Below, one piece after another: positions 8,725 to 17,375 of a DNA stretch of 64,000 nt (positions are counted from its first letter, which is position 1; the number at the start of each line of letters is the position of its first letter). The notes under the pieces were generated by a model. The model saw only the letters and a program-made list of their open reading frames with translations, was not told the origin of the DNA and did no database searches. The DNA comes from Candidatus Methylomirabilota bacterium (GTDB lineage: Bacteria; Methylomirabilota; Methylomirabilia; Rokubacteriales; DASRDR01). A program made the position numbers and the translations under genes. The DNA is taken from contig DASYQW010000197.1 of NCBI GenBank assembly GCA_036005065.1, forward strand, positions 1-64,000, in the 5' to 3' direction.

Positions 8725-9144
8725 ATGAGCAGCGACTGCGTCTTCTGCAAGATTCGGGACGGGCAGATCCCGTCGACCAGGGTCTACGAGGACGAGCGGA
8801 CGCTCGCCTTCATGGACATCAACCCGGTCAACGAGGGGCACTGCCTGGTCGTGACGCGGGCCCACGCCGCGACCCTCTTCGAGGCAGCCGAGGCCGACCT
8901 CCAGGCGGCCATCGCGACGGCCCGGCGCGTCGCCCTGGCGATCCGGCAGGCACTCCACCCGGACGGCCTCAACCTCCTCCAGGCGAACGGCGCCGCCGCC
9001 TTCCAGTCGGTGCCCCACTTCCACCTCCACCTGATCCCGCGCTGGGCGAACGACGGCAAGGGCTTCGACTGGAAGCTCGTCCCCGGCGACCGGGGGCGGA
9101 TCCAGGCGGTCGCGGACAAGATCCGGGGCGCGCTCGGAGCCTGA
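8725..9144 (+). CDS. HIT family protein (histidine triad nucleotide hydrolase)
   Basis: This 139-residue protein starts MSSDCVFCKIRDGQIPS and carries the histidine triad HFHLHLIP (His98, His100, His102). HIT proteins hydrolyse adenosine phosphoramidates, dinucleotides or acyl-adenylates. The start is the ATG just 4 bases past the previous stop, where family homology begins. It separates the two mutase subunit genes, and the spacing (3 bases to the small subunit) shows one transcript. Confidence 0.92.
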   Translation: MSSDCVFCKIRDGQIPSTRVYEDERTLAFMDINPVNEGHCLVVTRAHAATLFEAAEADLQAAIATARRVALAIRQALHPDGLNLLQANGAAAFQSVPHFHLHLIPRWANDGKGFDWKLVPGDRGRIQAVADKIRGALGA

Positions 9145-9147
9145 CCG

Positions 9148-9564
9148 ATGGCGGGGCCGGCCGAGCGGAAGATTCGCGTGCTGGTCGGCAAGCCGGGCCT
9201 CGACGGGCACGACCGCGGCGCCAAGATCGTGGCCCGGGCCCTCCGCGACGCCGGCATGGAGGTGATCTACACGGGGCTTCACCAGACCCCGGAGCAGATC
9301 GTGGCGACGGCGATCCAGGAAGACGTCGACGCGATCGGGCTCTCGGTGCTGTCGGGCGCCCACAACTACCTCTTCGGGCGGGTCGTGGAGCTGTTGCGGG
9401 ACAAGGGCGTGGACGACGTGGTGATCTTCGGCGGGGGGATCATCCCGCCGGAGGACATCGAGCGCCTGAAAGCGATGGGGGTCAAGGAGCTCTTCACGCC
9501 CGGCACCTCGACCCAGGACATCGTCAAGTTCGTCCGCGAAACGGTCCGCCCGGTCCGGGCCTGA
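9148..9564 (+). CDS. B12-binding small subunit of the acyl-CoA mutase
   Basis: This 138-residue stand-alone cobalamin domain has the DxHxxG motif ([13 protein letters not shown]), where the histidine is the lower cobalt ligand. [12 protein letters not shown] and [14 protein letters not shown] belong to the same Rossmann-like fold, and [11 protein letters not shown] is the end of the domain. It pairs with the large subunit at 6446. Split subunits are known for isobutyryl-CoA and 2-hydroxyisobutyryl-CoA mutases and for archaeal methylmalonyl-CoA mutases. No MeaB-type GTPase chaperone is in this window. Confidence 0.93.
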   Translation: MAGPAERKIRVLVGKPGLDGHDRGAKIVARALRDAGMEVIYTGLHQTPEQIVATAIQEDVDAIGLSVLSGAHNYLFGRVVELLRDKGVDDVVIFGGGIIPPEDIERLKAMGVKELFTPGTSTQDIVKFVRETVRPVRA

Positions 9565-9604
9565 GAGCCGGCAAGGTGGCCGAGGGCCGGCTTCGGAGCT
9601 GCGA

Positions 9605-9820
9605 ATGATCCTGCGGCTGACGATCGGGATCCTGTTCCTGGTGCTGGCCGCCGAGGAGTTCTTCCGGGCGGGGCCGGCCGCGGCCGAGCTCGTGCGGAAG
9701 CCGGGGGAGATCGTGGACGCGCTCCTTTCGGGCGACGGCAGCGTGGGGCCGTGGCTGCTGGCCGCCTATGGGGTGCTGATGCTGGTGCGGGCCTGGGCGT
9801 ACCGGCCGCCGGGCCGCTGA
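9605..9820 (+). CDS. Small membrane protein, unknown
   Basis: This 71-residue protein has two predicted membrane helices (about residues 2-16 and 48-64), joined by a polar stretch (RKPGEIVDALLSGDG). It lies between the mutase small subunit and an acyl-CoA dehydrogenase on the same strand. No family is recognised. Codon use matches its neighbours, which supports a real gene. Confidence 0.55.
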   Translation: MILRLTIGILFLVLAAEEFFRAGPAAAELVRKPGEIVDALLSGDGSVGPWLLAAYGVLMLVRAWAYRPPGR

Positions 9821-9860
9821 CCAGCGCAGCCCGTGGTCCTCGGTCGTCAGTGAGGGCAGG

Positions 9861-11006
9861 GTGGACTTCGAGCTGACCGAGGAGCAGACGCTGGTCCGCC
9901 GGACCGCGCGGGAGTTCGCGGAGGGCGAGGTCGCGCCCGTCATCGCGCGCTTCGACGAGGCGGAGGAGTTCCCGGCCGAGCTCATCCGGAAGCTCGGCGA
10001 GCTCGGGTTCCTGGGCGCCCTGGTCCCCGCCGAGTACGGCGGCGCCGGTCTCGACTACGTCTCCTACGCGGTGGTGGTCGAGGAGCTCTCCCGCATCGAC
10101 GGCTCGATCGGCATCACCATGTGGGCGCACAACTCGCTCTGCACGAACCACATCCACATGTTCGGGACCGAGGCCCAGCGGCAGAAGTACCTCCCGTCCC
10201 TCTGCCGGGGCGAGACGCTGGGCGCCTGGGGGCTCACCGAGCCGGGCTCCGGCTCCGACGCGGCCGGCATGAAGACGGTCGCCGTCGAGGACGCGGACGC
10301 CTATGTCCTCACCGGCTCCAAGGCGTTCATCACCAACGGCAGCGTGGGGGCGACCGCGGTCGTCATGGCCCGGACCGATCCGGCCGCCGGAGCCCGGGGG
10401 GTCTCGGCCTTCATCCTCGAGCGAGGCATGCCGGGGTTCCGCGCGGGCCAGCGGTACAGGAAGCTCGGGCTCCACGCCTCCGACACGGCCGAGCTGATCC
10501 TGGAGGGCGTGCGGGTGCCCCGGGGGAACCTGCTCGGGACGAAGAACGGCGGCTTCGCCGAGGTGAAGCGCGTCCTGGAGGGCGGGCGGATCGCCATGGC
10601 CGCCATGGCCGTCGGACTCGCCCAGGGGGCCCTGGATCAGGCCGTGAAGTATGCCAGCGAGCGTCAGGCTTTCGGCCGGCCCATCGCCGAATTCCAGGGG
10701 ATCCAGGCCATGCTGGCCGACCTCGCCACCGAGGTGGAGGCGGCGCGCCTCCTCACGCTGCGCGCGGCCTACGGGAAGGACCGCGGCCGTCCCGTCATGA
10801 AGGAGGCGTCGATGGCCAAGGTCTTCGCCTCCGAGGTCGGGATGAAGTGCGCCACCAAGGCTGTGCAGATCCACGGCGGCTACGGGTACATCCGGGAGTT
10901 CCCCATCGAGCGCTTCTTCCGCGACGTGAAGCTCTGCGAGATCGGCGAGGGAACCTCCGAGGTGCAGCGGATGGTGATCGCTCGCCACCTCCTGGAGTCG
11001 CGGTAG
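9861..11006 (+). CDS. Acyl-CoA dehydrogenase (second copy)
   Basis: This 381-residue dehydrogenase is related to the one at 5292 and the same length. Motifs are WGLTEPGSGSDAAGM, TGSKAFITNGS, IHGGYGYIREFPIERFFRD and catalytic Glu363 in GEGTSEVQRMVIAR. The start is GTG at 9861, beginning at MDFELTEEQTLVRR. Two dehydrogenases, ETF and a B12 mutase together suggest oxidation of branched or short acyl-CoAs. Its TAG stop is the start of repeat copy B. Confidence 0.92.
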   Translation: MDFELTEEQTLVRRTAREFAEGEVAPVIARFDEAEEFPAELIRKLGELGFLGALVPAEYGGAGLDYVSYAVVVEELSRIDGSIGITMWAHNSLCTNHIHMFGTEAQRQKYLPSLCRGETLGAWGLTEPGSGSDAAGMKTVAVEDADAYVLTGSKAFITNGSVGATAVVMARTDPAAGARGVSAFILERGMPGFRAGQRYRKLGLHASDTAELILEGVRVPRGNLLGTKNGGFAEVKRVLEGGRIAMAAMAVGLAQGALDQAVKYASERQAFGRPIAEFQGIQAMLADLATEVEAARLLTLRAAYGKDRGRPVMKEASMAKVFASEVGMKCATKAVQIHGGYGYIREFPIERFFRDVKLCEIGEGTSEVQRMVIARHLLESR

Positions 11007-11145
11007 GGCATTTCGGGGGGGTCTCGGAAGACCCCCCCGATACCCCCCCGTCGTGGCGGCGGCGAAGCCGCCGCTCGGAGCACTCCTCGATGCACCACGC
11101 GCTCGCTGGTCGGCGCCGGGTCGGATCACTCCGACATACGGCTAG
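11004..11145 (+). repeat. Family 1 repeat copy B
   Basis: The copy begins with the stop codon TAG of the dehydrogenase and ends at CTAG (11142-11145). It has three parts: the G-run/C-run hairpin (11015-11040), the hairpin GGCGGCGGCGAAGCCGCCGC (from 11054), and a tail with TCGATGCACCACGCG and CTCCGACATACGG. A family 2 copy follows directly. Confidence 0.85.
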
Positions 11146-11207
11146 GATCTCGGAGGGGATCTCTGCCCCCCTTCCGACGGCCCTCGCCGAACGGATCGGG
11201 CCTGAAT
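11142..11207 (+). repeat. Family 2 repeat, degenerate copy
   Basis: CTAGGATCTCGGAGGGG, then CTGCCCCCCTTCCGACGGCC and CCGAACGGATCGGGCCTG, match the family 2 copies at 42862, 44562 and 33441. It shares its CTAG with family 1 copy B and ends just before livH. Confidence 0.65.
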
Positions 11208-11210
11208 TCG

Positions 11211-12089
11211 GTGATGCCTGACCTGGCCGAGCTCGTGACCCAGCTTCTGAACGGCGTCGTCCTGGGGCTCCTCTATGCCCTGATCGCCCTCGGGTTCATG
11301 CTCATCCTGGGCACGATGGAGGTGATCAACTTCACGCACGGGGTCCTCTTCGCCCTCGGCGGGTACCTGGCCCTCTCCCTCCAGCCGCACGTCGGGTGGT
11401 GGGGGGCGCTGATCCTGGCGCCGCTGGGCGTGGGCGTGGTGGGTCTCCTCCTGGAGCTGGGTGTCCGCCGGACCTACGGCAAGGACCCGCTCTTCGGCCT
11501 TCTCTTCACCTTCGGCGCGGCCCTGGCGCTGGAGGAAGTCATCCGGATCGTCTGGGGCCCTCGGGGCTACACGGTCGCCGCCCCGGCCTTCGTGGCCGGC
11601 CCCTTCCAGTGGGGCTTCCTCTTCTACTCCCGCTACCGGGTGCTGGTCGCGGTCCTGGCCCTTCTCCTCCTGGCCTTCGTGTGGTGGTTTCTCGAGCGGA
11701 CGCCGTACGGCGCCATCATCAAGGCCGGCGCCCACGACAGCGAGATGGTCGTGGCGCTCGGGATCAACCTGCGCCGGATGCGGAACCTGGTGTTCGGGCT
11801 GGGCGCCGTCATGGCCGGCGTGGCCGGCGTCATCGCGGCGCCGATGTGGAGCCTCAAGCCCACGGTCGGCGCGGAGGCCGTCATGCCGGCCTTCATCGTG
11901 GTCGTGATCGGCGGGATCGGCTCCTTCTGGGGGGCGGTGGTCGGCGGCCTGCTCCTCGGCATGGTCAGCGGCCTCAGCAACCTGGTGGTCCCCCGGGGCT
12001 CTATCCTCGTGATGTATCTCCTGATGACCGTCGTCCTGCTCTGGCGCCCGCGGGGGCTCATGGGCCAGAAATCCATTTTGGAACTCTAA
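11211..12089 (+). CDS. livH: Branched-chain amino acid-type ABC transporter permease (LivH family)
   Basis: This inner-membrane permease has about eight hydrophobic helices. The family segment INFTHGVLFALGGYLAL lies near residue 40 and ITHRMRNLVFGL-like EAA loop sequence (GINLRRMRNLVFGLGA) near 185. The end WRPRGLMGQ is typical of LivH. GTG at 11211 or the adjacent ATG at 11214 starts it. It heads livHMGF; the periplasmic binding protein (LivK) is missing from the window. Confidence 0.9.
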   Translation: MMPDLAELVTQLLNGVVLGLLYALIALGFMLILGTMEVINFTHGVLFALGGYLALSLQPHVGWWGALILAPLGVGVVGLLLELGVRRTYGKDPLFGLLFTFGAALALEEVIRIVWGPRGYTVAAPAFVAGPFQWGFLFYSRYRVLVAVLALLLLAFVWWFLERTPYGAIIKAGAHDSEMVVALGINLRRMRNLVFGLGAVMAGVAGVIAAPMWSLKPTVGAEAVMPAFIVVVIGGIGSFWGAVVGGLLLGMVSGLSNLVVPRGSILVMYLLMTVVLLWRPRGLMGQKSILEL

Positions 12090-12093
12090 CCCC

Positions 12094-13101
12094 GTGCGCG
12101 CGCTCAACCGCTGGGCTCCGCCGCCGATGCTGGCTCTGTTCGTCTTCTTCCTGGCGTTGCCGGCGGTCCTTCCGCGGTTCGGCTACACCTATCTCGGGAC
12201 CGAGGTCATGATCTGGGCGATCTTCGCCCTCGGCTACAACCTCCTGCTCGGCTACACGGGCCTCCCGGCCTTCGGCCACGGCGCGTTCTTCGGCGTCGGC
12301 GCCTACTTCCTCGGGATGAGCCAGAAGTGGTGGACCGGCGGGCTCTGGTTACCGCTCCTGGTCGGCGTCGGGGGGACCGTCGTGTGCGGCGCCCTGGTGG
12401 GTCGCTTCGTGGCGCGGAAGCGGGGCATCTATTTCGCGCTCCTCACCATCGCGTTCGGGGTGATGTTCTGGTTCCTCGTCTTCGTCTTCGACACGTGGAC
12501 CGGGGGCGAGGACGGCCTGACCGGGATCAGCCGGCTCGCCGTCGGCCTCCCGGGGGTCGGGTACCTGCCGCTCCGCGGGAACGTCGCCTTCTATTACTTC
12601 GTGTATGCCTGGTTCCTGGTCTCGACGGTGTGCCTCTGGCGGATCGTCAACTCGCCGTTCGGGCAGGTGATCCGAGCCATCAAGCAGAGCGAGGTGCGGG
12701 CGCGCGCCCTGGGATACGACACCGCGCGGTACAAGTGGGCGGTCTTCACCCTGACCTGTGTCTTCGCGGGCCTGGCCGGCGGGCTGTACGGGCTCGCCCG
12801 CTTCGGCGCCTTCCCCGAGCCGATGAGTCTCCAGCAGTCGGGTAACGTGGTCCTGATGTGTCTCATCGGGGGCGGCTTCGCGAGCTTCTATGGTCCGGTG
12901 CTGGGGGTGGTCGTCTTCCTGGTGCTCCGCGACCTCTTTTCGACCCTCACCGACCACTGGATGCTCCTCTACGGGCTCCTGTTCATGGGCGTCATCCTCT
13001 TCATGCCCGAGGGGATCATGGGGCTCGCCCAGCGGGTCCGGCGACCGACCGGCTTCCACGACACCACGGCCGGCCCGCTCCCGCTTCGGCCGCCGTCATG
13101 A
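12094..13101 (+). CDS. livM: Branched-chain amino acid-type ABC transporter permease (LivM family)
   Basis: This 335-residue second permease contains the LivM hallmarks YNLLLGYTGLPAFGHGAFFG (near residue 48) and NSPFGQVIRAIKQSEVRARA, the coupling helix. The end FMPEGIMGLAQRVRR is typical. The GTG start lies 4 bases past livH. It overlaps livG by 4 bases (ATGA). Confidence 0.92.
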   Translation: MRALNRWAPPPMLALFVFFLALPAVLPRFGYTYLGTEVMIWAIFALGYNLLLGYTGLPAFGHGAFFGVGAYFLGMSQKWWTGGLWLPLLVGVGGTVVCGALVGRFVARKRGIYFALLTIAFGVMFWFLVFVFDTWTGGEDGLTGISRLAVGLPGVGYLPLRGNVAFYYFVYAWFLVSTVCLWRIVNSPFGQVIRAIKQSEVRARALGYDTARYKWAVFTLTCVFAGLAGGLYGLARFGAFPEPMSLQQSGNVVLMCLIGGGFASFYGPVLGVVVFLVLRDLFSTLTDHWMLLYGLLFMGVILFMPEGIMGLAQRVRRPTGFHDTTAGPLPLRPPS

Positions 13102-13868
13102 CGACGCCGGACGCGGTCCTCGAGACTCGCGGCCTGCGCAAGGCCTTCGGCGGCCACGTCGTCCTGGAGGACGTGAACCTGGCCTTCGCGGCCAACCGCC
13201 TCTCCGCGCTCATCGGCCCGAACGGCGCGGGCAAGACGACCTGCTTCAATCTCCTGAGCGGGCTGCTCGCGCCCGACCGAGGCCAGATCCGCTTCAAGGG
13301 CCGGGACATCACGCCACTCCCGCCCGACCGCCGAGCCCGCCTCGGGATCTGCCGCTCGTTCCAGATCCTCACCCTGTTCGACGACTACACCGTGCTGGAG
13401 AACGTCCGGGTCGCCGTTCCCGGCCTGCGGGCTCGCGGCTTCGATCTGTGGACCCCGGCGCCGGCGCTCAGCCAGGCGGAGGACAAGGCGGCCCGGATCA
13501 TCCGGCTGATCGGCCTCGGCGGGCGGGAGCACGTGGCGGCCCGGTATCTTTCCTACGGCCAGCGCCGCCTGCTCGAGATCGGCCTCGCGCTGGCCGGTGA
13601 GCCGGAGGTCCTCCTCCTGGACGAGCCGACCAGCGGGCTGGGCGCCCGTCCGATGGAGACGCTGCGCGACCTGGTGAAGATGCTGTCCGCCGAGCTGACG
13701 ATCGTGGTCATCGAGCACGACATGAACTTCGTCCTCTCCCTCTCGGACCACATCGCCGTGCTCCATCGGGGCACCGTCATCGCGGAGGGGCCGCCGGAAG
13801 CGGTCCGGGACAACGCGGAGGTACGCGAGGCCTATCTCGGCCGGCTCACCCCGGCGCCGGCGCGGTGA
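13098..13868 (+). CDS. livG: Branched-chain amino acid-type ABC transporter ATP-binding protein (LivG family)
   Basis: This 256-residue ATPase has Walker A GPNGAGKTT (about 39-47), signature LSYGQRRLLEIGLAL (about 151) and Walker B VLLLDEPTSGLG. SFQILTLFDDYTVLENVRVA is the LivG Q-loop region. Family homology starts at the ATG at 13098, which overlaps the livM stop. Confidence 0.92.
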   Translation: MTTPDAVLETRGLRKAFGGHVVLEDVNLAFAANRLSALIGPNGAGKTTCFNLLSGLLAPDRGQIRFKGRDITPLPPDRRARLGICRSFQILTLFDDYTVLENVRVAVPGLRARGFDLWTPAPALSQAEDKAARIIRLIGLGGREHVAARYLSYGQRRLLEIGLALAGEPEVLLLDEPTSGLGARPMETLRDLVKMLSAELTIVVIEHDMNFVLSLSDHIAVLHRGTVIAEGPPEAVRDNAEVREAYLGRLTPAPAR

Positions 13869-14602
13869 TGGTCGACGCGGTCGCGGCGCCCCTCCTCGTC
13901 CTCGACGGTGTCAGCACCTTCTACGGGGATGCGCAGATCCTCAACGGGCTCACGCTCGCGATCGGAGCGGGGGAGACGGTGTGCCTCCTGGGCCGCAATG
14001 GCCGGGGCAAGACGACCACCATCAAATCGATTCTCGGGTTGGCGCCGGTGCGGAGCGGACGGATCCTCTTCGAGGGCACGGACATCACCCGGTTGCCGAC
14101 GCACCTGATCGCCCGCCGGGGAATCGCCTGGGTGCCCGACAACCGGCGGATCTTTCCCACGCTCACGGTCGAGCGGAACCTCCAGATGGCGCTCAACCGC
14201 GCGCTGCCCCGGCACGACGGTGCCGATCGGTGGACCCTGCCCCGGGTCTATCGGCGCTTCCCGATCCTCGAGCGCCTCCGGCAGCGCGGCGGCGAGCACC
14301 TCTCCGGCGGCGAGGCCCAGCTGGTGGCGATCGCCCGGGCCCTCCTGATGCATCCCCGGCTGGTCCTGCTCGACGAGCCCTCGCAGGGGCTCGCTCCGAA
14401 GATCGTCGAGGACATCATGGCCGTCATCGGGGAGATGCGAGATGAGGGCATTGCGATCCTCCTCGTCGAGCAGAACTCGTCGATGGCCCTGAGCCTGGCC
14501 GGGCGCGCCTATGTCATCGAGGACGGGCGCATCGTGCACGCCGGTTCGGCCCGCGACCTCGAGGGTGACCCCGCCCTGCTCCATCGACTCCTGGCCCTCT
14601 GA
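13868..14602 (+). CDS. livF: Branched-chain amino acid-type ABC transporter ATP-binding protein (LivF family)
   Basis: This 244-residue ATPase has Walker A GRNGRGKTT, LivF-type VPDNRRIFPTLTVERNL, signature LSGGEAQLVAIARAL and Walker B LVLLDEPSQGLAP. The ATG at 13868 overlaps the livG stop by one base; a GTG at 13865 is also possible. The arginine in Walker A (GRNGRGKTT) replaces the usual alanine, as in some LivF proteins. Substrate is unknown; urea, amides and short-chain acids are also carried by this class. Confidence 0.92.
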   Translation: MVDAVAAPLLVLDGVSTFYGDAQILNGLTLAIGAGETVCLLGRNGRGKTTTIKSILGLAPVRSGRILFEGTDITRLPTHLIARRGIAWVPDNRRIFPTLTVERNLQMALNRALPRHDGADRWTLPRVYRRFPILERLRQRGGEHLSGGEAQLVAIARALLMHPRLVLLDEPSQGLAPKIVEDIMAVIGEMRDEGIAILLVEQNSSMALSLAGRAYVIEDGRIVHAGSARDLEGDPALLHRLLAL

Positions 14603-14624
14603 GCGCCGCCACCCGCGCGCGGCC

Positions 14625-14653
14625 TTGCTCTCCGGCGGAAGCTGGGCTACAGT
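14625..14653 (+). promoter_or_regulatory. Promoter for the moxR gene cluster
   Basis: TTGCTC (14625-14630), a 17-base spacer and TACAGT (14648-14653). The same TTGCTC-17-TAC pattern occurs before rpsO. The leader to the GTG at 14727 is about 65 bases. Confidence 0.5.
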
Positions 14654-14726
14654 CCGGCCTACGCCATGGCCAAGCGCGACGTCGCCCGGCGAGTCGCTTC
14701 GCAGTGCCCTCTGGCGCGAGGATGAC

Positions 14727-15677
14727 GTGAGCCCCGACACTCCTCCATCGGCCGGCGAAGTGTTCCGCCGGATCGCCGGCAACATCGCGCGCGTCATGCA
14801 GGGGCAGTCGGCGGCGATCCGGAAGCTCCTGGCCGCCTTCGCGAGCGGCGGTCACGTCCTGCTGGAGGACTACCCGGGGACCGGCAAGACCACGCTGGCC
14901 AAGACCCTGGCCCGCTCCATCGGGGCCAAGTTCCGGCGCATCCAGTTCACGCCGGACCTGTTGCCGTCGGACATCCTGGGGGTGTCGGTCTTCGACCAGC
15001 GCGACCAGGCCTTCCACTTCCACGAAGGCCCGATCTTCACCAACATCCTGCTGGGCGACGAGATCAACCGGGCCTCGCCCCGCACGCAATCCGCCCTGCT
15101 CGAGGCCATGGGCGAGGGTCAGATCAGCATCGAGGGCCAGACCTATCGGCTCGCCGAGCTCTTCTTCGTGATCGCCACCCAGAACCCGGTCGAGTTCCGG
15201 GGCACCTATCCGCTGCCGGAAGCCCAGATGGACCGCTTCGCGCTCCAGTTCGGCCTCGGCTACGTCGCGCCCGACGAGGAGGTGGCGATCCTGTCCGATC
15301 AGGAGAAGCGGCACCCGCTCGAGGACATCACCCCCTGCGTCACGCTGGAGGACGTGGTCCGGCTGCGCCAGCGGGTCACCGAGATCCGGGTGAGCGACGA
15401 GCTGAAGCGCTACATCGTCGACCTCGTGCGCGGGACGCGATCGGCACCCGGGATCCAGCTCGGCGCCAGTCCTCGCGCCTCGCTGGCGCTGATGAAGGTC
15501 GCCCAGGCGTTGGCCCTGCTGGACGGCCGGCCGTTCATCGCTCCCGAGCACATCCAGGAGGTCGCCGTCTCCGTCATCGCGCATCGGATGGTCGTCGACC
15601 CTCAGACACGCTTCGCCGGGACCACGGCGTCGCAGATCGTCGAAGACATCATGAAACGGATCCCGGTACCGGCCTAG
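14727..15677 (+). CDS. MoxR-family AAA+ ATPase
   Basis: This 316-residue AAA+ ATPase is expected to act as a chaperone for von Willebrand-type or membrane-protein complexes. Seen: Walker A EDYPGTGKTTLAK, Walker B LLGDEINRASPRTQSALLEAM, sensor 1 FFVIATQNPVEFRGTYPLPE and the C-terminal lid with LGASPRASLALMKVAQA. The GTG at 14727 with GCGAGGAT before it gives the usual family length. It forms a module with DUF58 and transglutaminase genes, the common MoxR gene neighbourhood. Its TAG stop is one end of repeat copy C. Confidence 0.92.
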   Translation: MSPDTPPSAGEVFRRIAGNIARVMQGQSAAIRKLLAAFASGGHVLLEDYPGTGKTTLAKTLARSIGAKFRRIQFTPDLLPSDILGVSVFDQRDQAFHFHEGPIFTNILLGDEINRASPRTQSALLEAMGEGQISIEGQTYRLAELFFVIATQNPVEFRGTYPLPEAQMDRFALQFGLGYVAPDEEVAILSDQEKRHPLEDITPCVTLEDVVRLRQRVTEIRVSDELKRYIVDLVRGTRSAPGIQLGASPRASLALMKVAQALALLDGRPFIAPEHIQEVAVSVIAHRMVVDPQTRFAGTTASQIVEDIMKRIPVPA

Positions 15678-15812
15678 GTGTGGGCCCGAGTAACCCGGCG
15701 CCGCCCACCGAGCGTGTGGTGCATCGAGGAGTGCTCCCAGCGGCGGCTTCGCCGCCGCCCACGACGGGGGAGCATCGGGGAGGTCTTCCGAGACCCCCCC
15801 GAAGTGGGCTAG
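15674..15812 (-). repeat. Family 1 repeat copy C, complete and CTAG-bounded
   Basis: CTAG at 15674-15677 includes the moxR stop, and CTAG at 15809-15812 closes the copy. The orientation is opposite to copy B: the tail (CCGAGTAACCCGGCGCC) comes first, then CGGCGGCTTCGCCGCCG, then the hairpin AGGTCTTCCGAGACCCCCCC. Because it lies between two plus-strand genes, the hairpin cannot be explained only as a terminator placed behind a gene. Confidence 0.85.
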
Positions 15813-15865
15813 CCGGGAGGCTACCGGTGGAGCCGGCCGGGCTGGCCCCGTCTCGCTGACCGTCG

Positions 15866-17206
15866 ATGCTGCGCCACAGCCTCTACGCGACCTTCCGGTT
15901 CCTGTCTTCGGCCGACTTCCGGATCCGGCGGCGGTTCACCAAGGCCGGCTTGCTACTCCTGGGGAGCCTGGCCGCCGCGGCGGTGATCGGGCTGGACACG
16001 AATCAGACCATGGCCTATCAAGCCTTCGCCCTCCTGCTTGCCCTCCTGGCGATCTCCGTTGCGAGCAGCGTCGTCTTCCGGCCGCGCCTGGCGGTGCGCC
16101 GGATCCTGCCGCGGTACGGCACGGCGGGGGTCCCGCTCGCCTACCGGGTCGTCGTCGACAACCGGGGCGACCGGAGGCTGACCGGGCTGGTGCTGATCGA
16201 GAATCTCGTCGATCCGCGGCCGTCCTACGAGGCGTTCAGTGACACCCCGGACGAGATCGAGGACGCCGACAACTGGTTCGACCGGGTGGTCGGGTACCCG
16301 CGCTGGCAGTCGCTGATCGCCCGGAGTCGAGGCGCGACGATGGACGAGCAGGCGCTGCCTCCGCTGCCGCCCGGCGGCGAGATCGAGGTGCGGGTGGAGC
16401 TCACGCCGCTGCGGCGGGGTCCGCTGCGCTTCGTCGGCGCCACCGTGGCCCGGCCCGACCCTTTCGGGCTGTTTCGCGCGCTCCACACCATTCCGCTGTC
16501 GCAATCGGTCCTCGTGCTCCCCAGGCGGTATCCTGTCCCCGACCTGCGACTGCCCGGCAGCCGGAAGTACCAGCAAGGGGGCGTGGCCCTGGCCGCCTCG
16601 GTCGGCGACTCGGAAGAATTCGTGTCGCTCCGTGACTACCGGCCGGCCGATCCGCTGCGGCGCATCCACTGGAAGAGCTGGGCGCGCGTCGGGAAGCCCG
16701 TCGTCCGCGAGTACCAGGACGAATTCTTCGTCCGGCACGCGCTGGTGCTCGATACCTTCACGAAGATCGAGGGCACCGAGGTCTTCGAAGCGGCGGTCTC
16801 CGTCGCCGCCTCGGTCGCCTGCTCCATCCGGAGCGAGGATGCGTTGCTGGATCTGATGTTCGTCGGACCGGAGGCCTACTGCTTCACGGTCGGCCGGGGC
16901 GTCGCCCACACGGAGCGGATGCTGGAGGTTCTGGCGGCGGTGCGCAGCTGCCGGGACCGGCCGTTCGCCGCGCTGCACCGGCTGGTGATCGAGCGGTACG
17001 CCGTCCTCAGCGGCGCCGTCTGCGTGCTGCTCGGGTGGGACGAGGCCCGCCAGCGCTTCGTCGATCACCTGGACGCGCTGGGCGTGCCGAAGCTGGTGCT
17101 CGTCGTCACTCCGCCCGGCTCGGCGTCCGCCGGGGTGCCGCCGGACGGCCCCGGCTTCCGCCGGCTCGAGGTCGGAAGGATGGCCGAGGGGCTCAGCACG
17201 CTGTGA
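15866..17206 (+). CDS. DUF58 domain membrane protein
   Basis: This 446-residue protein has two membrane helices near the N-terminus (about 32-70), a beta-rich domain and the DUF58 core signature (VSLRDYRPADPLRRIHWKSW) around residue 255-275. A von Willebrand-like domain then begins at HALVLDTF. DUF58 proteins accompany MoxR ATPases and transglutaminase-type membrane proteins, as here. ATG at 15866. Function beyond this association is not established. Confidence 0.9.
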   Translation: MLRHSLYATFRFLSSADFRIRRRFTKAGLLLLGSLAAAAVIGLDTNQTMAYQAFALLLALLAISVASSVVFRPRLAVRRILPRYGTAGVPLAYRVVVDNRGDRRLTGLVLIENLVDPRPSYEAFSDTPDEIEDADNWFDRVVGYPRWQSLIARSRGATMDEQALPPLPPGGEIEVRVELTPLRRGPLRFVGATVARPDPFGLFRALHTIPLSQSVLVLPRRYPVPDLRLPGSRKYQQGGVALAASVGDSEEFVSLRDYRPADPLRRIHWKSWARVGKPVVREYQDEFFVRHALVLDTFTKIEGTEVFEAAVSVAASVACSIRSEDALLDLMFVGPEAYCFTVGRGVAHTERMLEVLAAVRSCRDRPFAALHRLVIERYAVLSGAVCVLLGWDEARQRFVDHLDALGVPKLVLVVTPPGSASAGVPPDGPGFRRLEVGRMAEGLSTL

Positions 17207-17298
17207 CCACGCTGACGGCAGCCTCTGGGACAACCGCGACGTTGAACCCGGGCCGAGCCCCGAGCAGCTCTAGGACGCAGGCCCGAGCCGGTGCGAGG

Positions 17299-17313
17299 CG
17301 TATGCCGCATACG
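17299..17313. repeat. 15-bp perfect palindrome in the DUF58-transglutaminase gap
   Basis: CGTATGC-C-GCATACG sits in the 169-bp gap (17207-17375). It could be an operator or a small hairpin; no gene or promoter is visible in the rest of the gap. Confidence 0.4.
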
Positions 17314-17375
17314 TTGAGCGCCGGCGAGGGCCGAGGACGACGGGATGCGACGGGGATCGGCCCGGGGCAAGAGCT

